Notes under the pieces: model-generated
What the model saw: only the letters and a program-made list of their open reading frames with translations
Told to the model about the DNA's origin: nothing
Databases searched by the model: none
Source of the DNA: Pseudocercospora fijiensis CIRAD86
Taxonomy: Eukaryota; Ascomycota; Dothideomycetes; Mycosphaerellales; Mycosphaerellaceae
Length of the DNA: 64,000 nt
Assembly (NCBI RefSeq): GCF_000340215.1
Contig: NW_006921545.1
Location: 942,786-1,006,785 of the forward strand
Direction: 5' to 3'
Translations under genes and position numbers: made by a program
Shown: positions 36,701 to 46,867 of the stretch, piece after piece
How the letters are laid out: every line of letters begins with the position of its first letter
Numbering within the stretch: the stretch's first letter is position 1

Positions 36701-39700
36701 TTATAACTAGGGCTTCGACCGCGACGACGAAGTTTTAAAGGCTATTTAGTACGAGATAGAGTTACTCTTTACGCGAGAGACCGCTATCTAAGAAATTGTC
36801 CGCTAGCGTAGTATCCTCTTCGCCTTTACTAGTAACTATATATCGACTAATTAGGCTATCTAGGCCGCCGACGGTAAATCCGTTTAATTTAGAGACGTCG
36901 TACTACGAGTTATAAACCTAACTACCCTACTCGAGTATTACTATCGATAGGCGTATAAGATCCTACGGCGCGACCTCCTTTTCGGACTCCTATATAACTC
37001 TATTCCCCTTACCGACTTTTATAACTGCCTCGAAGAAACTATCGTCTACTCTAGCTTTCTTTAAGATAAGCGCAATACTACTATCGTTAACCTAGCTTAG
37101 ACGTTCGTTATTAACGCTATCGCTAGTAATCCGGCTCTATTATATTTATACTTAGAGGCCGGTTTAGATATACTCCGCTTTAGCTCGGTAGTTAGCGCGT
37201 ATAAGTATTACGTCTAAGAGTTCTTTTAGCTACTTAGCGTCCTTATATTTGTTAGTAGCGGTTAGCCCGCTCGCGAACCCGAATTCTTCTCGGCGATATA
37301 GTATAATACTTAGTCGGTCCGCTCTATTACTATCCGAAATAGATACGTTATAATTTACCTAACCTATACTAAGCTCCGCTAGAAGCTAAATAATAAATAA
37401 AACATCCGCTTTCTATTTAAGCTCGGCCGCCTACTTAGCGATTACCTTATATATATTTAACTATTTCGCGAGCTCTACTAGTATTAATCTAACCCTAGGT
37501 AGGTACTTAGTCCTTTCCTCTAGTCTAAGGACAACCTCGTCTAGTCGGATAATACTATAACCCGATACCTTCGTCGATAGACCGTAGCCGCTAGCCTATC
37601 TACCTTCGGTATTAGCGAGTAGCGTTACTTCTCCGTCGCTATTATTAAGAAATTCTTTAGTAAGTTTATAGGCTTTAATTAATCGGACGTAGACAATAAG
37701 GGCGACGAGGTTAATAATATAGAGATAGCTATAGCTAGATAGTATAACTATAGTCTCTATATCGCTAATATTTTATATACTAATACTAATCTATTCGCTA
37801 CGTCGTCTAACTTATAGAATAGCTTAATTTAAGGTAGGTACCGCGCGTCTCGTATCTAGTCGAACTTCCTCTAGCTTTCTATCGCTATTACTCGCTACTA
37901 GGGGACCTAGCCGTTACTAGGTAGCTCTATTAGCAACCTCTTAGTACTTAAGAATAGTAGTCTTACCCCTGTTTTTACCCTCGATAAAGCCCTATAGTAT
38001 ACGCGCGAAATTATATAAAACCCGTAGCTATAGTAGAAGAGCGAGGGTTAAGCGATCGCTATACGATAGATTCTCTCTCTCGAGGCCTAACTACTTATCG
38101 TCCTCGGTACTAGCGCTAGTAAGAGTCTCCTCTTTATAGTTCCTTACTATATAAAAGGTACGCGGACTACCGTACTTATCTTTCCTCTAGTTACTCTACG
38201 AGTTAATATACTCGCCCGACTTAAAGCCGCTAAAGTGTCCTACGTAGTATAGTAACTAGGAATAGAGCGCCCCGCTTCCTTTATTCTAGTTAGCGCTAAG
38301 GCCGCCTACTTTATCTAATTTATTATATATATATAGCGTCTCGGTATCTAGAACTAGCTCGATTATATCTTTGTCGACGAGTGCTATTTAACTATAACTA
38401 TATTACTATACCGCTCTATTTTTCGCTAATTTAGCTATCTTAGGTCGATTAGTACCTAAGTCGTCTATCTAACTACTACTCTATTCCTATCGATAGAACC
38501 TAAATTCCTATAGCGTAACGTTATCGCCTAGCCTATAATAGTATAGTAGAGTACTAATCGCGCTAATATTATATATCGTGTTTCCTTATACTAGTAGGTA
38601 TAGTTACTACTTATAGCTATACGACTTATTAGGAAGTAACCTAGGGCGAGTATATTTATACCTAGCGATCGCGTCCTAGTATTCGTATATAGTCTCGACT
38701 ATACCGAGTAGCTAGCGAGAGAAATTAATTGCCTATACTTTACCGCTACTAGTAGAACTACTAGCGAGAAAGAATAGCTACTCGACGCCTAGCTTAATAG
38801 TACTAATAATCTATTTCTTGTCGCTACTTCTACGCTTAGTAAAGGATTCGACGTACTACGTATTCGGGTTATTATCTACGTCGGCCTCCTATTTTTACTA
38901 ATATTATTCGTAGAATAGTCTAGTAGTGCTAGGCGAGATAGAAAGCTAGTACTATCTTACCTCCTACTACTAACCGAACTAACTATACTAGTAATAGTCG
39001 ACTAGAGTAAGCTTAGCTTCGATTAATACTCTTACGTAGATAACGTTAGTTATATATAGTAGCGCGAGAGGCAAGCTATATAGTAATATACTCGTATAGG
39101 TAAATGTTTACGTCTAATTATATCTAATTACCTCGATAGTCCCTAATTCCGCCTAATATATATATCTAACCTAGATAATAGTAACGAGCTCTATTAACGA
39201 TATATATACCGACTAGTACCGGCTCTAACCTAGCCCGAAACGCCGTAGGCTTAGGCGCTCCGTCGGTAGACTACCTATTTCTAGCGTATCTAGTAAAACG
39301 AAGCTAGTAGTATAATATAGTTCGACCGCAACCTCGCCGTTATCTAATAATTATATACTATCTACCGCTTCGTTAATCCCCGCCTCCCTATATACTAATT
39401 CTCTTAATGCCTACGCGCTAACTTCGTAGTTATAAAGAAGAGGTAAGCGCTCTAGGCTAAGCTAATCGAGAGGTACTATACCTACTTCTACTACTATTTC
39501 CCTTTTACTATATACTAGGAATATAGCAAGCAAATACGGAGTTATTAACGGCTAGACGTTATATAGCTAGTCGCTATCGGCGTATTCTAGTCGCTATAGA
39601 TAGGTCCTACTTAGATCTAGGATAAATTCCGATACTAATTTAAAACGCTAGAGGAATACCTCGAGTAGATAACTTAGAGTACTATATAGGATAGAGAAAA

Positions 39701-40130
39701 GGCTATCTAAGGTATTCGTCTCTACGCTATTACTATCGAGTACGTTCTAGCTAGGAACGTTAAACTAGATCTAGTACCCGCTAATAACTATATAAAGTAG
39801 GAATTCTAGACGCTAACTATTTCGCTAGCTAGAAAAAAAACAGTAATATACCGGTTATACTATTTACTTTTCTATCTAGCGAAATAGTCGGTACGTACCT
39901 ATATTATCGCTATATTAACTTAGTAGTTAGGCGAGAGTAATAGTCTCTAATCTACTAACGATATTATTATACTAGTATCCTTATTAAATTAATAACGCTA
40001 TAGTGTCGCTACGCTCGTATACTATAGTATAAGATATCTACTAACGTTAGAAGTAGAGTATATAACTAAATAGTTATAGCTAGCATTTACTTATATCGGC
40101 GGACCGTTTAAGTTAAATACGGATAGAGCG
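33760..40130 (+). pseudogene. RecQ-type subtelomeric helicase (telomere-linked type)
   Basis: A long plus-strand frame. An N-terminal part near 34700-34760 reads C*CRRLSYREGIEAYYTYYRK, a degraded Cys/His zinc-binding motif often found in fungal proteins of this family. The SF2 helicase domain starts near 38095: LLIVLGTSASKSLLF (motif I, usual PTGxGKSLLF), TTVLIFPLVTLRVNI (motif Ia, usual VVVPLxALRxDM), FILVSAKAA, DYIFVDECYLT (motif II, DECH with His to Tyr) and VVYLTTTLF (motif III, TAT). The later helicase half and a C-terminal region follow to about 40130. It runs toward TTAGGG repeats 1 kb downstream, as telomere-linked helicases do. Walker A Gly to Ser and stops rule out function. Exact ends are approximate. 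Confidence 0.88.
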
Positions 40131-40728
40131 TAGTTAGTCGAGATCTAAAATATAAACTATCTATATACCGAACTACTATTACTCGATATATTCTACTCTC
40201 TCTATTCTTACTCTAACTACCTCCTCGTCGCCTTTCGCCTACGTCGTATATTAACCTACTAACGATAATATACTAATAGTATCGTCGCCCTTTATTAGAG
40301 TATTTCCGTCTATAGACTTATTATCTCTACTACTATCTTTACGATCTATTCCTCTAGTATCTCTATACTTAGCTACTTTTTATTTATTGTTCGCCCTTAT
40401 ACTATCTAGCTACTCTACGTAGCTATAGGGTTAGGGATAGGCGTCTAGTAGGGGGGTAGGGGTCTAGCTAATTAGCTATAACCGGCGATACGATAAGGGC
40501 CGCGAGCTAATTAGCTATAACTAGCGATAGAAACACTTACTTCTATATATAACTACGTATTATACTATAACCTAGGAGTATTATACTAGTAATACTAAGT
40601 TTCTAAGTAGCCTATTACTATATTTAGTACTTAGTTTATATATAAATTAGCTAGGGTATCTAAGGAATTTAAATAAAATCTCTAAGTAATAAAGTAAAGG
40701 GTTTCGAAGGCGAGATTTTACTATAGAG
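40131..40728. other. Spacer between helicase relic and telomere-derived zone
   Basis: No gene recognised. From about 40455 it carries CTAATTAGCTATAACTAGCGATA-type units, shorter relatives of the subtelomeric unit that follows. Confidence 0.4.
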
Positions 40729-41079
40729 CACTTTAGAGTTAGAGTTAGATATATAGCGGGCGTATAGTAGAGCGCCGGTATCGGGCTAATTAGCTATAAC
40801 TAGCGATACGGTAAGGGCCGCGGGCTAATTAGCTATAACTAGCGATAGGAACGCTCGCCCTCGTACGCGATATCGATAAGCCTTATTTACTATTTATCGC
40901 CTCCCTTATAAAACTATTCTTTATTTATTCGATATTATAATATCGAAGGTATAAAAGAATATATTCTTATGCCTACTCGTAGGCCGCCTACGTATATTAC
41001 GAGCTAAATAAGAAGGCGGTCGTATTCTAAGTTATATCTCGACTACGCCCGCGTCGGGCTAATTAGCTATAAGCTTAGA
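40729..41079. repeat. Subtelomeric unit S, copy 1
   Basis: Matches 46380-46725 closely, including TATAGCGGGCGTATAGTAG, the GGGCTAATTAGCTATAACTAG pair and CGTATTCTAAG...TCGACTACGCCCGCGT. In this copy an internal GGGTTAGGG-like site reads GAGTTAGAG. It lies directly next to a TTAGGG array, consistent with a subtelomeric repeat. Confidence 0.85.
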
Positions 41080-41121
41080 GTTAGGGTTAGGGTTAGGGTT
41101 AGGGTTAGGGTTAGGGTTAGG
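41080..41121 (+). repeat. Interstitial telomere repeat (TTAGGG x ~6)
   Basis: TTAGAG followed by six TTAGGG units and a partial one. The G-rich strand is on the plus strand, so it was once the right-hand end of a chromosome. TTAGGG contains neither CpA nor TpG, which explains why it survives RIP intact. Confidence 0.95.
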
Positions 41122-42678
41122 AATAGCTTTACTCTAAATAAAGCCGTAAAAGAATAGGAATAAGAATAAGTTTATAGAGTCCTAAATAAATATAAAAGTA
41201 GTCCTACTACTTTTATAGAAATAAAGAAGTAGTTTCGCTTATTAGATACTCTTTAGGGACTATATAGGCTTGTCTCTATATATCTACTCGTCGCGCGGAG
41301 TTAGATTGCTCCGACGGCGTAATATTAGGCCGTCGGATAGCTATAATACCGTCGGATAGACGTATAGCCGTCGGATAGCGATCTTTCCGCGTCCTAGTAA
41401 GATTAGGGCTAAACTACCGTTATCTACTTTAGATAGGTATAATTTCGGTAGTTGTTTTTAGCTTAGAATCCTTCCGGGAAGGATTAGTTCCGGTTCTAGA
41501 CTCGTACGGGGAAGCGTACGGGTCCGGGAACGCTTAGTTCCGATCCTCGGTACCTTAGTACCCTTATAGGGCGGCGTAGTAAGTAGAGTAGATCTATACG
41601 GAGGGGTCTTTCCTCTATTAGCCCTTTAATTTAGCCTAGTATCTATAGATTATAGGTTAATATATATTATTAAAAGCCTTTTACGCGGTATATTCCCCTT
41701 ATACGTATCTACCTAGTATCTAGATTAACTAGAGCCTAGGTAAATAGCTAAGGTCTACTCTTAGAAGGAAGGAGAAAGGGGTTATAAAAGGTTTTAAGTT
41801 CTATCTATCTCGCTATAAATAGGGTATACCTCCCTATTACTAGGGGTAGTATAAGTCCTAATCTATAGGCTTTATTCTACTCCTCTATAGATAGTAATCT
41901 AATAGTAGGGTAGGGAATCGACTATTAATATCGTCTAAGAATATTTTAGATAGAAAGGGTTTCGAGGCGAACCTCTTACTATCCCTATTACCTATACTAG
42001 TTCTTAGATATTAATTTATACCTCTATTCCTCTCTATTCGAGGGTATAGTAGTCTTATATTCTACTTCTCTTAATTCCGTTAAGAGTTAAAATGTTTATA
42101 GTAGGTATCTCGTTCGAGATAGCTATATTTCGATCCCTAGTTATCTCTCGGTAAAACCGAGTTTAGATTCGGAATTAGCGGAAAAAATAGGCCTATTTTC
42201 GATATTAAACGTCTAAATTCGGCTAACTTCCGGGGGGGTCCCCGGGGACGTTAGCTAAGCTAATACCTAGCTAATACCTAGCTAATACCTTCCCGATCGG
42301 GAAGTCGAAAATAGAAACGTAGATTTCTCGGTTATCTAACGTCGCCTACTAAAAAATAGAATAGTTTTAGAATCGTCGAGTCGTCTACTTTTAGATAATA
42401 TAAAAATATCTACTACTTCTAGGGGGGTACCCTACCGTACTATAAAAAACAGCCCGTAATATAAAAACTAGCCTATACTATAAAGTATAGCCGTACTAAG
42501 AAATACACTAAAACGTAGGGGGGGGCCCCTAGACTAGAATATAAGTAGTCTATCGCTAAAAGCGAATATCTAGTCGTCGTATATAGATCTAATTACTACT
42601 TAAGGTAATAATAAGTATATCTAGTATAATATCTTTTATAAATAACGTCTTTTACCTACTTTAATAGGTATAGACGGG
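41122..42678. repeat. Subtelomeric unit T, copy 1
   Basis: Starts AATAGCTTTACTC immediately after TTAGGG repeats and recurs at 42767 after another array (offset 1,645 bp). Non-coding as far as can be seen. Includes three CCGTCGGATAG units (about 41330-41375), an AAGGATTAGTTCCGG / CGTACGGGGAAGCGTACGGG inverted section (about 41460-41525) and a CTAATACCTAG x3 block (about 42258-42290). Confidence 0.9.
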
Positions 42679-42711
42679 CTAGGGTTAGGTTAGGGTTAGG
42701 GGTTAGGGTTT
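42679..42711 (+). repeat. Degenerate interstitial telomere repeat
   Basis: AGGGTTAGGTTAGGGTTAGG-GGTTAGGG type, with one short and one long unit. An identical variant array occurs at 44706-44738, showing the two places derive from the same junction. Confidence 0.9.
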
Positions 42712-42734
42712 TAAACCTAGTAACTATTCGACTA
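42709..42734 (-). mobile_element. 26-bp 3' remnant of the Penelope-like element
   Basis: The 26 bp between the degenerate array and the next TTAGGG array (TTTTAAACCTAG...TTCGACTA) equal the extreme 3' end of the Penelope-like element at 44736-44761. Here the element stops after 26 bp and is capped by TTAGGG repeats. Confidence 0.75.
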
Positions 42735-42766
42735 GGGTTAGGGTTAGGGTTAGGGTTAGGGTTAGG
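42734..42766 (+). repeat. Interstitial telomere repeat (TTAGGG x ~5)
   Basis: Regular GGGTTA units on the plus strand, capping the 26-bp element remnant and leading into unit T copy 2. Confidence 0.95.
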
Positions 42767-44705
42767 AATAGCTTTACTCTAAATAAAGCCGTAAAAGAAT
42801 AGGAACAAGAATAAGTTTATAGAGTCCTAAATAAATATAGAAGCAGTCCTACTACTCTTATAGAAATAAAGAAGTAGTTTCGCCTATTAGATACTCTTTA
42901 GGGACTATATAAGCTTATCTCTATATATCTACTCGTCGCGCGGAGTTAGATTGCCCCGACGGCGTAATATTAGGCCGTCGGATAGCTATAATGCCGTCGG
43001 ATAGATATATAGCCGTCGGGTAGCGATCTTTCTACGTCCTAGTAAGATTAGGGCTAAACTACCGTTACCTACTTTAGGCAGGTATAATTTCGGCAGTTGT
43101 TTTTAGCTTAGAATCCTTCCGGGAAGGATTAGTTCCGGTTCTAGACTCGTACGGGGAAGCGTACGGGTCCGGGAACGCTTAGTTCCGATCCTCGGTACCT
43201 TAGTACCCTTATAGGGCGGCGTAGTAAGTAGAGTAGATCTATACGGAGGGGTCTTTCCTCTATTAGCCCTTTAATTTAGCCTAGTATCTATAGATTATAG
43301 GTTAATATATATCGTTAAAAGCCTCTTACGCGGTACATTCCCCTTATACGTATCTACCTAGTGCCTAGATTAACTAGAGCCTAGGTAAATAGCTAAGGTC
43401 TACTCTTAGAAGGAAGGAGAAAGGGATTATAAGAGGTTTTAAGTTCTATCTATCTCGCTACAAATAGGGTATACCTCCCTATTACTAGGGGTAGTATAGA
43501 TCCTAATCTATAGGCNNNNNNNNNNNNNNNNNNNNNNNNNNNNNNNNNNNNNNNNNNNNNNNNNNNNNNNNNNNNNNNNNNNNNNNNNNNNNNNNNNNNN
43601 NNNNNNNNNNNNNNNNNNNNNNNNNNNNNNNNNNNNNNNNNNNNNNNNNNNNNNNNNNNNNNNNNNNNNNNNNNNNNNNNNNNNNNNNNNNNNNNNNNNN
43701 NNNNNNNNNNNNNNNNNNNNNNNNNNNNNNNNNNNNNNNNNNNNNNNNNNNNNNNNNNNNNNNNNNNNNNNNNNNNNNNNNNNNNNNNNNNNNNNNNNNN
43801 NNNNNNNNNNNNNNNNNNNNNNNNNNNNNNNNNNNNNNNNNNNNNNNNNNNNNNNNNNNNNNNNNNNNNNNNNNNNNNNNNNNNNNNNNNNNNNNNNNNN
43901 NNNNNNNNNNNNNNNNNNNNNNNNNNNNNNNNNNNNNNNNNNNNNNNNNNNNNNNNNNNNNNNNNNNNNNNNNNNNNNNNNNNNNNNNNNNNNNNNNNNN
44001 NNNNNNNNNNNNNNNNNNNNNNNNNNNNNNNNNNNNNNNNNNNNNNNNNNNNNNNNNNNNNNNNNNNNNNNNNNNNNNNNNNNNNNNNNNNATTTGTACC
44101 TCTATCCCTCTCTATTCGAGGGTATAGTAGTCTTATATTCTACTTCTCTTAATTCCGTTAAGAGTTAAAATGTTTATAGTAGGTATCTCGTTCGAGATAG
44201 CTATATCTCGACTCCTAGTTATCTCTCGGCAAAACCGAGTTCAGATTCGGAATTAGCGGAAAAAATAGGCCTATTTTCGATATTAAACGTCTAAATTCCG
44301 GGGAACTTCCGGGGGGGTCCCCGGACGAGGGCGGACGAGCTCGTCTACCCTCGTCCGCTCGTCTACCCTCGTCCGCTCGTCCGATTAAGAAAATAGAAAC
44401 GTAGATTTCTCGGTACTTTTAGATAATATAAAAATATCTACTACTTCTAGGGGGGTACCCTGCCGTGCTGTAAAAAACAGCCCGTAATATAAAAAACAGC
44501 CTACGCTATAAAGTGTAGCTATACTAAGAAAAATACTAAAACGTAGGGGGGGGCCCCTAGACTAGAGTATAAGTAGTCTATCGCTAAAAGCGAATATCTA
44601 GTCGTCGTATATAGATCTAATTACTACTTAAGGTAATAATAAGTATATCTAGTATAATATCTCTTATAAATAACGTCTTTTACCTACTTTAATAGGTATA
44701 GACGG
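42767..44705. repeat. Subtelomeric unit T, copy 2 (interrupted by a gap)
   Basis: Left part 42767-43515 aligns with 41122-41870 and the right part 44092-44705 with about 42011-42678. The copies differ by a few transitions and by one replaced block: CTAATACCTAG repeats in copy 1, CTCGTCTACCCTCGTCCG-type repeats at about 44325-44385 in copy 2. The gap as drawn is about 440 bp longer than copy 1 needs, so either its size is arbitrary or the copy holds extra DNA. Confidence 0.88.
43516..44091. other. Assembly gap (run of N)
   Basis: 576 N bases inside unit T copy 2. A gap at a near-identical repeat suggests the assembler could not resolve it, so the copy number of unit T may be underestimated. 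Confidence 1.
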
Positions 44706-44738
44706 GCTAGGGTTAGGTTAGGGTTAGGGGTTAGGGTT
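44706..44738 (+). repeat. Degenerate interstitial telomere repeat
   Basis: Same variant array as 42679-42711, immediately next to the 3' end of the Penelope-like element. Confidence 0.9.
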
Positions 44739-46345
44739 TTAAACCTAGTAACTATTCGACTAAGCGATAACCGTTTCCCTATAAGCCGAGATATCTAGTA
44801 CTACGTATTCCCTTCTAGGAACTATCCTCGGAGTATAAGTATAGGTACACTTTCGGAGGGTATAGTCCCCTTCGAGAAGGGTCTAACTCGTACTTTATAT
44901 AGTAGATCTATAGGTTTTCTACTACTATAGAGGGTACTCGATCGAAATCTTTCTCCTCTAACTCGTATACTCGCTATATTTCTACTATACTCGGTACTTA
45001 GACCCGTATATACCTAATACCTAAAAGGCTATACTATACTCGTATATACTATATCGAAGCCTATCGCTAGGGTATCGAGAGTATTAAGTCCTATTCTAGG
45101 ATTGTTAAGTTAGTCTTATTAAAGAGGTCGTAGAAATTACGAGTTCTCTTTAAGCTAAGGAGGAAGCCTTTACTAATCGAAGCCGGAAGCGTTATTTTAG
45201 CGTCGCGGTAGTTCTTTAGAAACTCCTAACTAAGCTATATAGTACTAATGTATTCCTATACTAGATTATAATAAGACGGTAGTAGAGACTTATCTTATTT
45301 TACCTCTTATACCCTTGTATTACCTAGGGGTTTAGAGAACTAGTTTAAAAGCGTCTTCTTAGGATATTCTCTCCTAAGTAGGTTTACGAAAAAGAACTTC
45401 TCTACGCTATAGAAGTCTAAGTCTTTTTAGTAAAGCGTACGTATTCTAGTCCTTTCTGCTTTAATAAAGGCCGTCTTAATACTTTCGAGGTATAACGAGG
45501 ACTACGGGATATATATATACTTATTTAGAAACTTACGATATATCGAAGTTACTAGCCTATTAGATTCGTTAAGTAGAAGTATATCTAGAAAGTGCGTACT
45601 TGTTTTCGAATGTTCCTAATTAATCGTTAGTCCTTTAATAACAAAGGCTAATTATAGGCTAATAAGTTCTTCTTCTATTCCTTTAAATAGTAAGAAGATA
45701 TCGTCTATATAGCGTTTATAGAAGCGAATCTTTAGGTATCTAGGGAGGAGAGCTCTTTCGAAAAAAGTATAGTATAGGTTTGCTACTACCGGGGCGTAGG
45801 ACGTTCCTATAGCTAAGCTACTTACTTATTTAAAGATCTCTTTCTCGTAGTAGAAGAAGTTGTATTCTAAGACAAACTATAGTAAGCTTATAATAGAATC
45901 TACCGTATAGCCTTCTAAGTTAATATCTGATTTCTATAAGAGGCTCTTATAGATTCGAATAGTATCTTTCGGGGGTATGTTTGTATATATAGCGCTTACA
46001 TCGCCTATTACAAAGTATACGCCTTCTAGGCTGTCTTAGTACTATCGTATATCGTAAATAAAAGTCTTAGTCGAATCTAAAATCTACGGATATTACGGTA
46101 GTAGTTTCTAAAGGTAGTAGTCTACTACTTCTAAGTATCGGCTTGTAATCTAACTATAAGACGGGATAATAGGTCTAGAAGCTATCGGGTTCTTATATAT
46201 TTTTAGAATTATATAGAACCTTAGTAGTTTAGTAGTTGTCGTCTTAAGCTATTTCTCTATAGACGTAGGCTATTCGAATATAAAGAGTAGTGTTCTAAAA
46301 TCTTTAAGGATCGGTTCTATTTCCTAGTTTAGGAGCTAGACGTAA
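44736..46345 (-). mobile_element. Penelope-like (Coprina-type) telomeric retroelement
   Basis: A minus-strand reverse transcriptase flanked on both sides by TTAGGG repeats on the plus strand. Its 3' end abuts the left array and its 5' end is capped by the right array (46348-46382). This is the orientation expected if the RT primed on a chromosome 3' overhang and telomerase then capped the new end, as known for endonuclease-deficient Penelope-like elements in fungi and rotifers. Confidence 0.85.
44770..46340 (-). pseudogene. Penelope-like reverse transcriptase
   Basis: Minus strand, N- to C-terminal: FYIILKIYKNPIASRPII (usual LPKIHKxP...RPI, about 46210-46165), VIGDVSAIYTNIPPKDTI (about 46015-45965, DVxSLYTNIP), YNFFYYEKEIFK*VSSLAIGTSYAPVVANLY as two adjacent motifs (GLAMGTxxAPxxAN, about 45870-45785) and YKRYIDDIFLLF (catalytic YxDD, about 45715-45690). 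A C-terminal thumb with TAFIKAERTR and LLRREYP (usual RGYP) follows. This set marks Penelope-like rather than LTR or LINE enzymes. I did not pick out a GIY-YIG endonuclease in the C-terminal ~500 bp, which fits Coprina/Athena types. Fewer stops than neighbouring genes but still broken; the N-terminus is cut by telomere repeats. Confidence 0.9.
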
Positions 46346-46347
46346 GC

Positions 46348-46413
46348 TTAGGGTTTAGGGTTAGGGTTTAGGGTTAGGGTTTTACTATAGGGCACTTTAG
46401 GGTTAGGGTTAGG
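46348..46413 (+). repeat. Interstitial telomere repeats, mixed 6- and 7-bp units
   Basis: TTAGGG and TTTAGGG units alternate at 46348-46382, then two more TTAGGG units at 46396-46413 inside unit S. They cap the 5' end of the Penelope-like element. Confidence 0.9.
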
Positions 46414-46865
46414 CGTATAGCGGGCGTATAGTAGGGCGCCGGCGTCGGGCTAATTAGCTATAACTAGCGATACGGTAAGGGCCGCGGGCTAATTAGCTAT
46501 AACTAGCGATAGGAACGCTCGCCCTCGCGCGCGACGTCGACGAGCCCTATTTACTATTTATCGCCTCCCTTATAGAACTATTCTCTATTTATTCGATATT
46601 ATAATATCGAAGGTATAAAAGAATATATTCTCGCGCCTACTCGTAGGCCGCCTACGTATATTGCGAGCTAAATAAGAAGGCGGTCGTATTCTTAGTCGTA
46701 TCTCGACTACGCCCGCGTTAGGCTAATTAGCTATAACTAGCGATACGGTAAGGGCCGCGGGCTAATTAGCTATAACTAGCGATAGGAACGCTCGCCCTCG
46801 CGCGCGACGTCGACTAGCCCTATTTACTATTTATCGCCTCCCTTATAGAACTATTCTCTTAGAGT
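46380..46865. repeat. Subtelomeric unit S, copies 2 and 3 (third partial)
   Basis: 46380-46725 repeats 40729-41079. A partial third copy (GCTAATTAGCTATAACTAGCGATACGG to CCTCCCTTATAGAACTATTCTCT) follows at about 46726-46858 and ends where the ZNFX1-like frame begins. A short further piece recurs at 48170-48250. Confidence 0.88.
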
Positions 46866-46867
46866 AC

